This document shows positions 15,918 to 22,703 of a stretch of 22,703 nt of DNA, in pieces. Positions within the stretch are counted from its first letter, which is position 1, and each line of letters begins with the position of its first letter. The translations under genes were made by a program, and so were the position numbers. Under the pieces are notes generated by a model, which worked only from the letters and a program-made list of their open reading frames with translations, was not told where the DNA came from and did no database searches. This DNA is from Anaerolineae bacterium (GTDB lineage Bacteria; Chloroflexota; Anaerolineae; Aggregatilineales; Phototrophicaceae): contig JANQRM010000070.1 of the NCBI GenBank assembly GCA_028284565.1, positions 1 through 22,703 of the forward strand, given 5' to 3'.

Positions 15918-16871
15918 ATGGCTAACTCCGTATATTTTGTATCCGGTGCAATGGGTTGTATCGGCGCGTGGACACTCTATCATCTCGTCAAGCAAGGCAA
16001 GCAAGTCATCAGCTTCGATTTGAGTACAGATACTCAACGCCTCGACAAGACTCTTCCCAAAGAAGAACAAAATACAATTACCTTTATTCAAGGGGATTTA
16101 ACCGATTCCGATTCGATTGTAGAGACCTTCGAGAAGCACAGCATCACCCATGTGATTCACCTCGCCGCCTTGCAAGTCCCCTTCTGTCGTGCCAACCCAA
16201 TTCTCGGTTCACGAGTCAATGTCACCGGCACCGTCAACATCTTTGAAGCCTCCCGACAAAGTGACATCGCGCACATTGCTTATGCCTCATCCATTGCCGT
16301 ATATGGTCCGCCAGAGCAATATGGAGAAGGACTTATTCCTCATGATGCAAAATTTGACCCACGTACTTTGTATGGAGTCTATAAAGTCGCCAACGAAGGA
16401 ACCGCGCGCACCTATTGGCAAGACCATCAACTCAGCAGTACTTGCCTCCGTCCCTATACCGTTTACGGAGTTGGGCGCGATCAAGGACTGACAAGTGAAC
16501 CCACATCTGCCCTCTTAGCCGCCGCCAAAGACGAACCCTATGACATCAGCTTCGGTGGATTCATGCAGTTTCAATGGGCTTCCGATGTAGCGCAACAATT
16601 CATTCTTGCCAGCGAACAATCGTTGAAAGGCGCAATGGGCTTCAATCTCGGAGGCACACCCCAATCCGTTTCAGACTTTGCAGATGTGGTCCGTCAAATC
16701 AAGCCCAATGCTAACATCACAGTGGCAGAGAAAACTCTCCCCTTCCCTAGGGGATTTGATGACACCAAACTCCGTCAGAACTTCGACACGATTTATGAAA
16801 CACCTCTGGCAGATGGCATCCAAAAGACCATTGAGCATTTTGAACACCTCCATGCACGAGGTGAAATCTAA
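15918..16871 (+). CDS. NAD-dependent epimerase/dehydratase family (extended SDR)
   Basis: 317 residues. The Rossmann motif is G-A-M-G-C-I-G (10-16), Asp34 ends strand 2 and favours NAD over NADP, H-L-A-A (81-84) follows strand 4, and the active site is Ser124/Ser125 with Y-G-V-Y-K (Tyr152, Lys156). These are the features of UDP-sugar epimerase-like enzymes, a family that also contains sugar and sugar-acid dehydrogenases. In this operon an oxidising role (aldose or sugar-acid dehydrogenase) or an epimerase step is likely. The start lies 2 nt after the FAH stop and the next gene begins 2 nt after its own stop, so all are translated from one message. Confidence 0.82.
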   Translation: MANSVYFVSGAMGCIGAWTLYHLVKQGKQVISFDLSTDTQRLDKTLPKEEQNTITFIQGDLTDSDSIVETFEKHSITHVIHLAALQVPFCRANPILGSRVNVTGTVNIFEASRQSDIAHIAYASSIAVYGPPEQYGEGLIPHDAKFDPRTLYGVYKVANEGTARTYWQDHQLSSTCLRPYTVYGVGRDQGLTSEPTSALLAAAKDEPYDISFGGFMQFQWASDVAQQFILASEQSLKGAMGFNLGGTPQSVSDFADVVRQIKPNANITVAEKTLPFPRGFDDTKLRQNFDTIYETPLADGIQKTIEHFEHLHARGEI

Positions 16872-16873
16872 AC

Positions 16874-17650
16874 ATGACAGCTTCTTTTGTAAACCAAGTC
16901 GCCATTATCACAGGAGCAGGCGAAGGGATCGGCTATACAATTGCCGAGATGTTAGCTTCGCATGGGGCATCCATCTTACTCAACGACATTGATGAATCAC
17001 TCGCTCAAGACTCTGCCAGCAAACTCGTAGAGTCTGGCGGGGTCTGTATCGGTGTCGGTGGTGATGCAGGCGACCCAGAAATTATACAGGGATTTGTCAA
17101 TCGGGCAGTTGAGGAATGGGGACAGCTCAATATCGTCTGTGCCAACGCAGGGCTGACACTATGGGGTAGTTTTTTCGAGATGACACCCGATAGATTTATG
17201 CAGGTGGTCAATGTTAATCTGCGTGGCTCCTATTTTCTGGCACAAATGGGCGCGAAGCAGATGAAAGCCCAAGGCACTGGCGGCAAGATTCTCTTCACCT
17301 CGTCCGTCGTCGGGCATCAAGCACACGAAAATCTGTCTGCCTATGCCATAACCAAAGCAGGACTTGAAATGCTGGCACGCAATCTCGTATTAGAGCTATC
17401 GCCACATAACATCAACATCAACTGTGTAGCTCCCGGTGCAACCGTGACCCCACGTAACCTAAAAGACAATCCCGAATACGAGGAAGATTGGAGTGAAATT
17501 TTACCCTTCAATCGAGCCATCCAAACGGACGACATTGCCAACGCCGCACTCTTCCTGCTCTCCCCACAGGCGAAAAATATTACTGGGCAAACCATCATCG
17601 TCGATGGCGGATGGACAGCCACCAGCCCGACACCCGACGAAACAGATTGA
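16874..17650 (+). CDS. Short-chain dehydrogenase/reductase
   Basis: 258 residues, classical SDR. Cofactor loop T-G-A-G-E-G-I-G (13-20), N-D-I-D after strand 2 (Asp38 favours NAD), C-A-N-A-G (89-93), and catalytic set Asn115, Ser144, Tyr157, Lys161 (Y-A-I-T-K). The C-terminal I-V-D-G-G-W is the usual SDR ending. In known non-phosphorylative pathways an SDR oxidises either the aldose or the 2-keto-3-deoxy acid; its place between the epimerase and the xylonate dehydratase fits both. GAGGTGA lies upstream within the previous gene's end. Exact substrate not readable. Confidence 0.88.
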   Translation: MTASFVNQVAIITGAGEGIGYTIAEMLASHGASILLNDIDESLAQDSASKLVESGGVCIGVGGDAGDPEIIQGFVNRAVEEWGQLNIVCANAGLTLWGSFFEMTPDRFMQVVNVNLRGSYFLAQMGAKQMKAQGTGGKILFTSSVVGHQAHENLSAYAITKAGLEMLARNLVLELSPHNININCVAPGATVTPRNLKDNPEYEEDWSEILPFNRAIQTDDIANAALFLLSPQAKNITGQTIIVDGGWTATSPTPDETD

Positions 17651-17657
17651 GAACACC

Positions 17658-19676
17658 ATGAGCGACAAACCCACCCTAGAAGATATTCTCGGCTCAGCCA
17701 GTACCGTCCAATCATCCCGCACCAAAGCCAAACCCCAAAGCGGAAAGCTCCCTCTCACAGCCGACATGCTAAGGCAAGAACCCAGTGGCAACCTCTTTGG
17801 GATGACTCAGGCGGTAGGCATGGGCTGGAATCCTGAAGAAGTCAATCGAGAGCAATACCTCATCCTCAGTACGCAAGGGGGACTACGTGCCGAAGATGGT
17901 TCCCCGATTGCATTAGGCTATCACACCGGACATTGGGAAATTGGCTTACTCGTCAAAACAGCCGCTGAGACCTTCCGCAAGCAAGGCGGACTACCCTTCT
18001 CGGCAACCGTCAGTGACCCCTGCGACGGACGCTCACAGGGGACAACAGGCATGTTCGATAGCCTCCCCTATCGCAATGATGCCGCCATTACCATGCGACG
18101 GCTGATTCGTTCTCTACCAACACGAGACGGCGTGATGGGTATCGCCACCTGCGACAAGGGGCTACCCGCCATGATGCAGGCACTCGCTGGCATGTCAAAC
18201 CTACCGGGCATCATCGTTCCCGGGGGAGTAACACTCCCAGCAATCGACTCCGAAGATGCAGGCATGATTCAATCCATCGGTGCGCGCTTCAGCCATGACC
18301 TCATCACCCTTGATTACGCACAAGAAATGGGCTGTCGCGCCTGTGGGTCGGCGGGTGGTGGTTGCCAATTCTTAGGGACAGCCGCTACCTCACAAGTCGT
18401 CGCCGAAGCCTTCGGACTCACCCTACCCCATAGCGCACTGAGTCCATCAGGAGAACCGATTTGGTTGGAGATGGCACATCGTTCCGCATTGGCATTGATG
18501 AATCTCTATGAGCAGAAAATCGACATTTCACAGATTCTCGCCCCTGCATCTTTAGAAAATGCCATGCTTGTCCATGCCGCTTTCGGTGGCTCGACCAACC
18601 TCCTGCTCCATATCCCCGCTATTGCCCACGCCGCCGGATTACCCCTACCAACTGTCGATGATTGGAATCGCATCAACCAAACCACACCCCGCCTTGTCGA
18701 TGCCTTGCCCAACGGACCTCGCAACTTCCCCACCGTACAAGTCTTCATGGCAGGCGGAGTCCCCGAAGTCATGCTCCATCTCCGTGAGATGGGCTTGCTG
18801 AATTTAGATGTGATAACGGTAACAGGCGAGAAACTATCGACAGTATTAGATTGGTGGGAAACGAGTGAACGCCGAGAAGCCGTCCGACAACACCTCGCCA
18901 GTTCCGACGCGGTAGACCCGAATCACGTCATTATGGATACCGATTCCGCCCGACAAGCTGGCTTAACCAGCACCGTTATATTTCCTGTCGGCAACATCGC
19001 ACCCGAAGGTTCAGTCATCAAAGCCACCGCCATTGACCCCACCGTGATTGATGAAGATAGTATCTTTACCCACCGCGCCAGTGTGCGGGTCTTCACGTCG
19101 GAGTCCGATGCCATCCAAGCTGTCAAAGGCAATCATGACAAACCCATTCAAACTTATGACATCATCATTCTCATCGGCGGTGGACCATCGGGTACAGGAA
19201 TGCAAGAGACGGCACAAATCACCTCCGCACTCAAATATTTGCCTTGGGGCAAGACTGTTTCTTTATTGACCGATGCGCGCTTTTCCGGCTTTTCCACAGG
19301 CGCATGTATCGGACACATCGGACCCGAAGCCCTCGCTGGCGGACCCATTGGCAAATTACGCGATGGCGATGTGGTCGAGATTATCTTAGACCGCAATCAA
19401 CTCACAGGCTCAATTAACTTGGTAGGCACAGTCGATGGCAACTTGACTTCAGAGGAAGCTGACAATCTACTCGCCAGCCGAGAGATTCATCCCGATTGTG
19501 CGCCTCATACCAAATTGCCCGATGACACCCGCTTATGGGCGGCATTGCAATCTGCCAGCGGTGGTATGTGGCGCGGTTGCCTTTACGATGTTGATCGCAT
19601 TATCGAGACTTTAGAAGCAGGCATGGAAGCACTGGTTTCTAGGGAAACAGATCAAGTTAAGACCGTGAGGGATTGA
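17658..19676 (+). CDS. D-xylonate dehydratase, YjhG/YagF family (IlvD/Edd superfamily)
   Basis: 672 residues, the long form of the Fe-S dehydratase superfamily; the E. coli YjhG and YagF proteins are about 655. The text is recognisably that family: [57 protein letters not shown]. Likely Fe-S ligands are Cys122, Cys165 and Cys236. The reaction is removal of water from D-xylonate (or a close sugar acid) to give 2-keto-3-deoxyxylonate. The ATG at 17658 lies 7 nt after the SDR stop; an upstream reading into the SDR gene is not credible. It is the last gene of the operon and overlaps the end of the convergent gene 19657-20043 by 20 bp. Confidence 0.9.
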   Translation: MSDKPTLEDILGSASTVQSSRTKAKPQSGKLPLTADMLRQEPSGNLFGMTQAVGMGWNPEEVNREQYLILSTQGGLRAEDGSPIALGYHTGHWEIGLLVKTAAETFRKQGGLPFSATVSDPCDGRSQGTTGMFDSLPYRNDAAITMRRLIRSLPTRDGVMGIATCDKGLPAMMQALAGMSNLPGIIVPGGVTLPAIDSEDAGMIQSIGARFSHDLITLDYAQEMGCRACGSAGGGCQFLGTAATSQVVAEAFGLTLPHSALSPSGEPIWLEMAHRSALALMNLYEQKIDISQILAPASLENAMLVHAAFGGSTNLLLHIPAIAHAAGLPLPTVDDWNRINQTTPRLVDALPNGPRNFPTVQVFMAGGVPEVMLHLREMGLLNLDVITVTGEKLSTVLDWWETSERREAVRQHLASSDAVDPNHVIMDTDSARQAGLTSTVIFPVGNIAPEGSVIKATAIDPTVIDEDSIFTHRASVRVFTSESDAIQAVKGNHDKPIQTYDIIILIGGGPSGTGMQETAQITSALKYLPWGKTVSLLTDARFSGFSTGACIGHIGPEALAGGPIGKLRDGDVVEIILDRNQLTGSINLVGTVDGNLTSEEADNLLASREIHPDCAPHTKLPDDTRLWAALQSASGGMWRGCLYDVDRIIETLEAGMEALVSRETDQVKTVRD

Positions 19677-20043
19677 TTAGCATCTCAGCTTCGCCGTCTA
19701 CTAAGATCAGGAAGCTACCCTTTATTTGGGCTAACTTTCTCGTAATTGCAAGCACTATATCAACACTTCCTGTAAAGCCTAGATGATCCACTACATCATT
19801 GTCATCAAGACCAAGCGTTAATTCTGCGCGATGACCACCACACTCTATCAAAATTGTATCGTTAAAGAAGCTCTCGGTTAGTTGTTTCTGACAATCAGGA
19901 AGATTCTTTATAGTTCTAAGCAATTCTTGAATATGAGGATATGCACCTTTTTGAACGGATTTATCAACAATAATTGAAGATGATTTCAGCCACTTCTCCA
20001 TCTCTGGTTTTTCTGAATAGGGAATTATCAAGAAGCTGACCAT
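19657..20043 (-). CDS. Protein of unknown function, 128 residues
   Basis: A soluble, mixed alpha/beta protein with a hydrophobic first strand (S-F-L-I-I-P-Y), a charged helix region, and near the end [14 protein letters not shown], which reads as two strands with a tight turn. [12 protein letters not shown] in the middle is the most distinctive segment. No family is recognised. Its C-terminal codons overlap the 3' end of the dehydratase gene on the other strand. The ribosome site is poor: only an ATC/GAT triplet run lies before the ATG. It is last in a minus-strand group of three. Confidence 0.5.
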   Translation of the reverse strand: MVSFLIIPYSEKPEMEKWLKSSSIIVDKSVQKGAYPHIQELLRTIKNLPDCQKQLTESFFNDTILIECGGHRAELTLGLDDNDVVDHLGFTGSVDIVLAITRKLAQIKGSFLILVDGEAEMLINPSRS

Positions 20044-20100
20044 TTATCATCATCATCACTAAGGTGCGGATTTATTGACCTTCACTGATAGCAAACAGAA

Positions 20101-20565
20101 TCAGGATTCTTGCCAAAAGGTAATCACGAAATCGTCAAAGTCGCCATCTTTTCCCCCTACAACTTTAAATACCCGCTGTGGATATTGATCTTTCAATGCT
20201 AAAGACCACGTTTTGACAAGGATGTTTCCAAAATAAGCGATGTTCTGATAACTCAGATTTTCAAATGGATAGATCAACAAATCTTGAGCTAAGTGGATAT
20301 GATTCATCACTTTCTCAATTGCTGACAAATCGCAGTTGAGTTTGCTTTTCCATTCATGATAGTTGTTTTTGGAAAACAGATTAGCCAAGAAAATGCCTTC
20401 ATCGTATAAAATAAACTCAGGATAAAAGAGTCTGGTCACAGTAATTGCAAGGTCTGGCGTGAGTTTATTAGAAGCATAGGTCATAAAATCTATCTTCTCT
20501 TGCTGATACCACTCATAATACTCTGGTAATTCAGAAATAATCGGTTTTGGGTTTTGTTCACTCAT
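20101..20565 (-). CDS. Protein of unknown function, 154 residues
   Basis: An acidic, Tyr/Phe-rich soluble protein (E-L-P-E-Y-Y-E-W-Y, then T-R-L-F-Y-P-E-F-I-L-Y-D-E-G) ending in D-G-D-F-D-D-F-V-I-T-F-W. The composition resembles small cytoplasmic proteins such as immunity or antitoxin partners, but no motif proves this. AAGGTG lies about 5 nt before the ATG. It is 8 nt downstream of the membrane protein gene 20574-20972 and 57 nt upstream of 19657-20043, all in one direction. Base composition is more AT-rich than in the neighbouring catabolic operon. Confidence 0.55.
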   Translation of the reverse strand: MSEQNPKPIISELPEYYEWYQQEKIDFMTYASNKLTPDLAITVTRLFYPEFILYDEGIFLANLFSKNNYHEWKSKLNCDLSAIEKVMNHIHLAQDLLIYPFENLSYQNIAYFGNILVKTWSLALKDQYPQRVFKVVGGKDGDFDDFVITFWQES

Positions 20566-20573
20566 AATGCACC

Positions 20574-20972
20574 TTAGGGCAAATTACGCCGAGACCAAGC
20601 CCATAAGACCACAAAAAACGTCACGGCGAAGCCAATAAACACACCCACCCCAATCAATATCATATTGCCTAAGTCATTCTGAAGAACTCCGAATGTGAGC
20701 GCACCCCCACCGATAAACACCAATATCGCCGAAATCACCAACATCACCGTCAATGGTCCAAAGGCGGGTTCTGGAGTGTCCTTATCATGAATATAGAGAC
20801 GATAAGATATGCCCGCACCAATTAATACACTCACCAACCCGATGAAGATACCCAGACCTATTTGAGTCAGTTGATTGTCCAAAACAGTCCACCTCTGAAA
20901 CATATCCTTTCGATGATGCTGTATATAGATTATCACAAAAAGAGACGTTACCCTGCTTATCAAGTTCTTCAT
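20574..20972 (-). CDS. Small integral membrane protein
   Basis: 132 residues with three clear hydrophobic segments: about 37-58 (G-L-G-I-F-I-G-L-V-S-V-L), 70-94, and 103-126, and a shorter hydrophobic N-terminal stretch at 4-16. The loop between the first two contains I-H-D-K-D-T-P-E-P. The start is uncertain. The ATG at 20972 has GAGG 11 nt upstream; an internal ATG at 20903 would give a 109-residue, three-helix protein but has its AAAGGA too close. No family is recognised. It begins the minus-strand group that includes 20101-20565. Confidence 0.5.
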   Translation of the reverse strand: MKNLISRVTSLFVIIYIQHHRKDMFQRWTVLDNQLTQIGLGIFIGLVSVLIGAGISYRLYIHDKDTPEPAFGPLTVMLVISAILVFIGGGALTFGVLQNDLGNMILIGVGVFIGFAVTFFVVLWAWSRRNLP

Positions 20973-21062
20973 TATTATTGTCACCTCAAATTCCTTATCT
21001 TTGTCAGCAGATTAAGACTATTTGGGGTTTCCTAACAATAGAAAATCGAACGCGATATTAGT

Positions 21063-21091
21063 TTGACACAATTTATCCTGCAATATATGCT
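21063..21091 (+). promoter_or_regulatory. Promoter of the secreted-protein gene
   Basis: A perfect TTGACA (21063-21068) and TATGCT (21086-21091) are exactly 17 bp apart. Transcription would start near 21098, about 25 nt before the ATG at 21123. Confidence 0.55.
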
Positions 21092-21122
21092 CTAAGCATC
21101 TAAAAGGGTTGGGGACACCACT

Positions 21123-21617
21123 ATGCATACCTACTTATTGCACCAGAAATTGCGTATCTTATTTCGTTTTGGAGCTTTACTCACCATCATTCTGCTAGCT
21201 GGAAGCGTTTGGGCTAGCGAACAGCCTCTTGAACCAAAGCTCGACATTTACGACGGTATCCATGATTTTTACCTTGCGGTGGTCAATGAGACTGAATGTC
21301 GCACACTCGAACAACGCATCAACGGCACACTTGTGCAGTCGAATCAAAATAGCTGTGCCATCTTTCCGCATCAAAGTCAATTCCATCTAATCATTCGCCA
21401 TCAACTTGATGATCAAGTTCAACGAGTGTCACTGTATGCCGAGTCATTGACACTTGGCGATTTAACCATGGCATGGGGTAATCCTTCCTATATTCGTCAG
21501 TTCGGCGACAATCAGGCAGTATTTATATGGTATCGAAATCAACTGACGATACGGACAGTCATCAATCAAACCAATAACGAAAATCGAGTGCGATTTATCA
21601 CCATTACACACAATTGA
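21123..21617 (+). CDS. Secreted protein of unknown function
   Basis: 164 residues. A signal peptide spans about 1-31: basic start (H-Q-K-L-R-I-L-F-R-F), hydrophobic run, then S-V-W-A before the mature chain. The mature part has two Cys (C59, C78) that may pair, and L-G-D-L-T-M-A-W-G-N-P near 111-121, a turn-rich element seen in small beta-sandwich envelope proteins. No family is recognised. GGGG lies about 10 nt before the ATG. The gene has its own TTGACA promoter and converges with the MBL-fold gene. Confidence 0.6.
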   Translation: MHTYLLHQKLRILFRFGALLTIILLAGSVWASEQPLEPKLDIYDGIHDFYLAVVNETECRTLEQRINGTLVQSNQNSCAIFPHQSQFHLIIRHQLDDQVQRVSLYAESLTLGDLTMAWGNPSYIRQFGDNQAVFIWYRNQLTIRTVINQTNNENRVRFITITHN

Positions 21618-21645
21618 TTTGATTGACAGGTACTAACAACCAAAT
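21617..21645 (-). terminator. Stem-loop between convergent genes
   Basis: On the minus strand ATTTGGTTG and CAATCAAAT pair over 9 bp with one G-U, around an 11-nt loop, directly after the MBL-fold stop codon. On the plus strand the same stem has one A-C mismatch. No long T-run follows, so it may protect the 3' end rather than terminate. Confidence 0.35.
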
Positions 21646-21648
21646 GAT

Positions 21649-22617
21649 TTATGCTTTATGAAGCTTTTGGTAGGTCTTTGTAAGCCACTCCTTGCTTGGT
21701 GCATGATAAGGTGCATTGGGGAGTAGAACGCCATCTTGCCATCTCACCGCACCAGACCGTAGCAGTTCTGTAATCAGTGGTCCAATGAAATCTGCAGGCG
21801 TAGTTTGAAAGGCATAGCCTGCATAATCTGCAAACCATGGACTCTCATTCAGCAAGTAATCATTCAGTCGTGTCTGAGTCATCCCATCTTCCAGCATAAT
21901 GGCATAGGTAACGATGCGCTTCATCGCGTGCCATGCGACTTTTTCGGGATGTTCAATCCATTTTTCATAGCGTCGGCGGGCGATGTCGATATGATCCAGC
22001 GGTTTGTCCGTCGGCGCACCATGCCCAGAAAACGACCATTTCAAGGGCAATTGTGCCAGCTTATCCAGCGTTTCCAGCATCCGATATATCGCACCGGCTC
22101 CTTCACGGAAGATGCCGAGCCACGCCACATCTTCCGCATGGAAGGTATCCCCTGCAATCAGGTAGCCATCCGTATAGAACGAAACATGCCCCAAGCTGTG
22201 TCCGGGGGTGTGGATGACTTGAAGGGCGATATCACCAGCATCAATCACATCGCCATCCAATAGCAATCTATCCACTGTATAAGGTTCGATTGCTTGCCTC
22301 AACCAATCGAGTGACCATGCTGTGCTATCTCCATGATTGATTTGTAGAGCTTCCCAACGCTGCGCGCCTATCGGGGTTCCATACTGCGTCTGAAAGTAGT
22401 GATTCCCCCCTACGTGATCGGCATGATAATGGGTATTAAGTATCATGTTGATGCCTTGTGGATAGACATCCTGCGACGCTAGCCATGCCAAAGTTCGCCG
22501 AATATCACTCCCATAACCACTGTCAATGAGGATGGGTTTAGTCCCTTTGATGAGCGTGATATTTGCGCTGGGAAAGGTGTGCTGGAATGGACAAAGCCAC
22601 GACGGTAAGGTTGTCAT
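21649..22617 (-). CDS. MBL-fold metallo-hydrolase
   Basis: 322 residues. The metallo-beta-lactamase fold is shown by T-H-Y-H-A-D-H (H63, H65, D67, H68), H-T-P-G-H-S-L-G-H (H140), A-G-D-T (D157) and S-G-H-G (H199), a full two-metal site. A C-terminal helical part of about 110 residues follows, as in lactonase-like and glyoxalase II-like members that bind larger substrates. A hydrolytic role on a thioester, lactone or related ester is likely; the exact substrate is not readable. There is no Shine-Dalgarno before the ATG at 22617, and a -35/-10 pair (22624-22652) places the transcript start at or next to the ATG, so a leaderless mRNA is likely. Confidence 0.85.
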   Translation of the reverse strand: MTTLPSWLCPFQHTFPSANITLIKGTKPILIDSGYGSDIRRTLAWLASQDVYPQGINMILNTHYHADHVGGNHYFQTQYGTPIGAQRWEALQINHGDSTAWSLDWLRQAIEPYTVDRLLLDGDVIDAGDIALQVIHTPGHSLGHVSFYTDGYLIAGDTFHAEDVAWLGIFREGAGAIYRMLETLDKLAQLPLKWSFSGHGAPTDKPLDHIDIARRRYEKWIEHPEKVAWHAMKRIVTYAIMLEDGMTQTRLNDYLLNESPWFADYAGYAFQTTPADFIGPLITELLRSGAVRWQDGVLLPNAPYHAPSKEWLTKTYQKLHKA

Positions 22618-22623
22618 GGCTTG

Positions 22624-22652
22624 AGTGTAACGAGATATTGAAAGCGTGTCTA
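22624..22652 (-). promoter_or_regulatory. Promoter giving a leaderless MBL-fold mRNA
   Basis: On the minus strand TAGACA (22652-22647, five of six) and TACACT (22629-22624, four of six) have a 17-bp spacer. The expected start base is 7 nt downstream of the -10, at 22617, which is the A of the ATG. Confidence 0.45.
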
Positions 22653-22680
22653 CGATTTTTTCTTTAGCGCAAGCATCCGT

Positions 22681-22702
22681 TTGGGGTAAATATCCACCCC
22701 AA
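22681..22702. repeat. 7-bp inverted repeat at the right window edge
   Basis: TTGGGGT (22681-22687) and ACCCCAA (22696-22702) pair perfectly around 8 nt. It lies upstream of the MBL-fold promoter and could be an operator, or a terminator of a gene beyond the edge. The flank needed to tell these apart is outside the window. Confidence 0.3.
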
Positions 22703-22703
22703 T

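Noticed and set aside
17493..17657. N-terminal extension of the xylonate dehydratase into the SDR gene
   Set aside because: The added residues are an out-of-frame reading of the SDR; the ATG at 17658 matches the family N-terminus.
17658..19676. Dihydroxy-acid dehydratase (ilvD) of branched-chain amino acid synthesis
   Set aside because: The length and text match the long YjhG/YagF branch, and the neighbours are sugar-acid genes rather than ilv genes.
20048..20060. ATC triplet run as a microsatellite
   Set aside because: Only about four units; too short to claim functional variation.

Overview
The window looks like a stretch of bacterial chromosome, most likely from the Chloroflexota (Anaerolineae-like). 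That placement is an inference. It rests on a very large Ser/Thr kinase with Thr/Pro-rich linkers, SH3b modules and a WD40 propeller, several secreted or SH3-bearing proteins of unknown function, mid-range GC, and Shine-Dalgarno-led genes. No rRNA, tRNA, CRISPR array, transposase or integrase was seen.

Layout. (1) 1-416: the 3' end of a gene cut by the window edge. It appears to continue in the -1 frame through a T TTT TTA heptamer into a Cys-rich tail. (2) 506-2192: an alpha/beta hydrolase facing a membrane-anchored SH3-like protein. (3) 2344-5718: a possible 18-codon ORF with a hairpin, then a promoter and two tandem acyl-CoA-dehydrogenase-fold paralogs separated by a likely 11-codon leader peptide. 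(4) 5742-6602: two small proteins of unknown function. (5) 6675-9346: an amylosucrase followed by a SAM methyltransferase. (6) 9399-13478, minus strand: a 1138-residue kinase/SH3b/WD40 receptor and, upstream of it, a secreted 169-residue protein. (7) 13659-14900: a cytochrome P450 with an altered oxygen-activation motif. (8) 15040-19676: a tight four-gene operon of FAH-family enzyme, NAD-dependent epimerase/dehydrogenase, SDR and a YjhG/YagF-type D-xylonate dehydratase. (9) 19657-20972, minus strand: three small unknown genes. (10) 21123-22617: a secreted protein facing an MBL-fold hydrolase that may have a leaderless transcript.

How the genes work together. The clearest pathway is region 8. 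A sugar (or lactone) dehydrogenase, a sugar-acid dehydratase, a second dehydrogenase and an FAH-type hydrolase or dehydratase are the enzyme classes expected for non-phosphorylative oxidation of a pentose or deoxyhexose to central metabolites. Region 5 makes alpha-1,4-glucan from sucrose. Region 6 looks like an envelope sensor with a cytoplasmic kinase and an extracytoplasmic propeller. The most unusual features are the ACAD-like pair in which both copies carry Asp at the expected Glu base, the leader ORF between them, the slippery-site frameshift at the left edge, and the P450 lacking the I-helix Thr.
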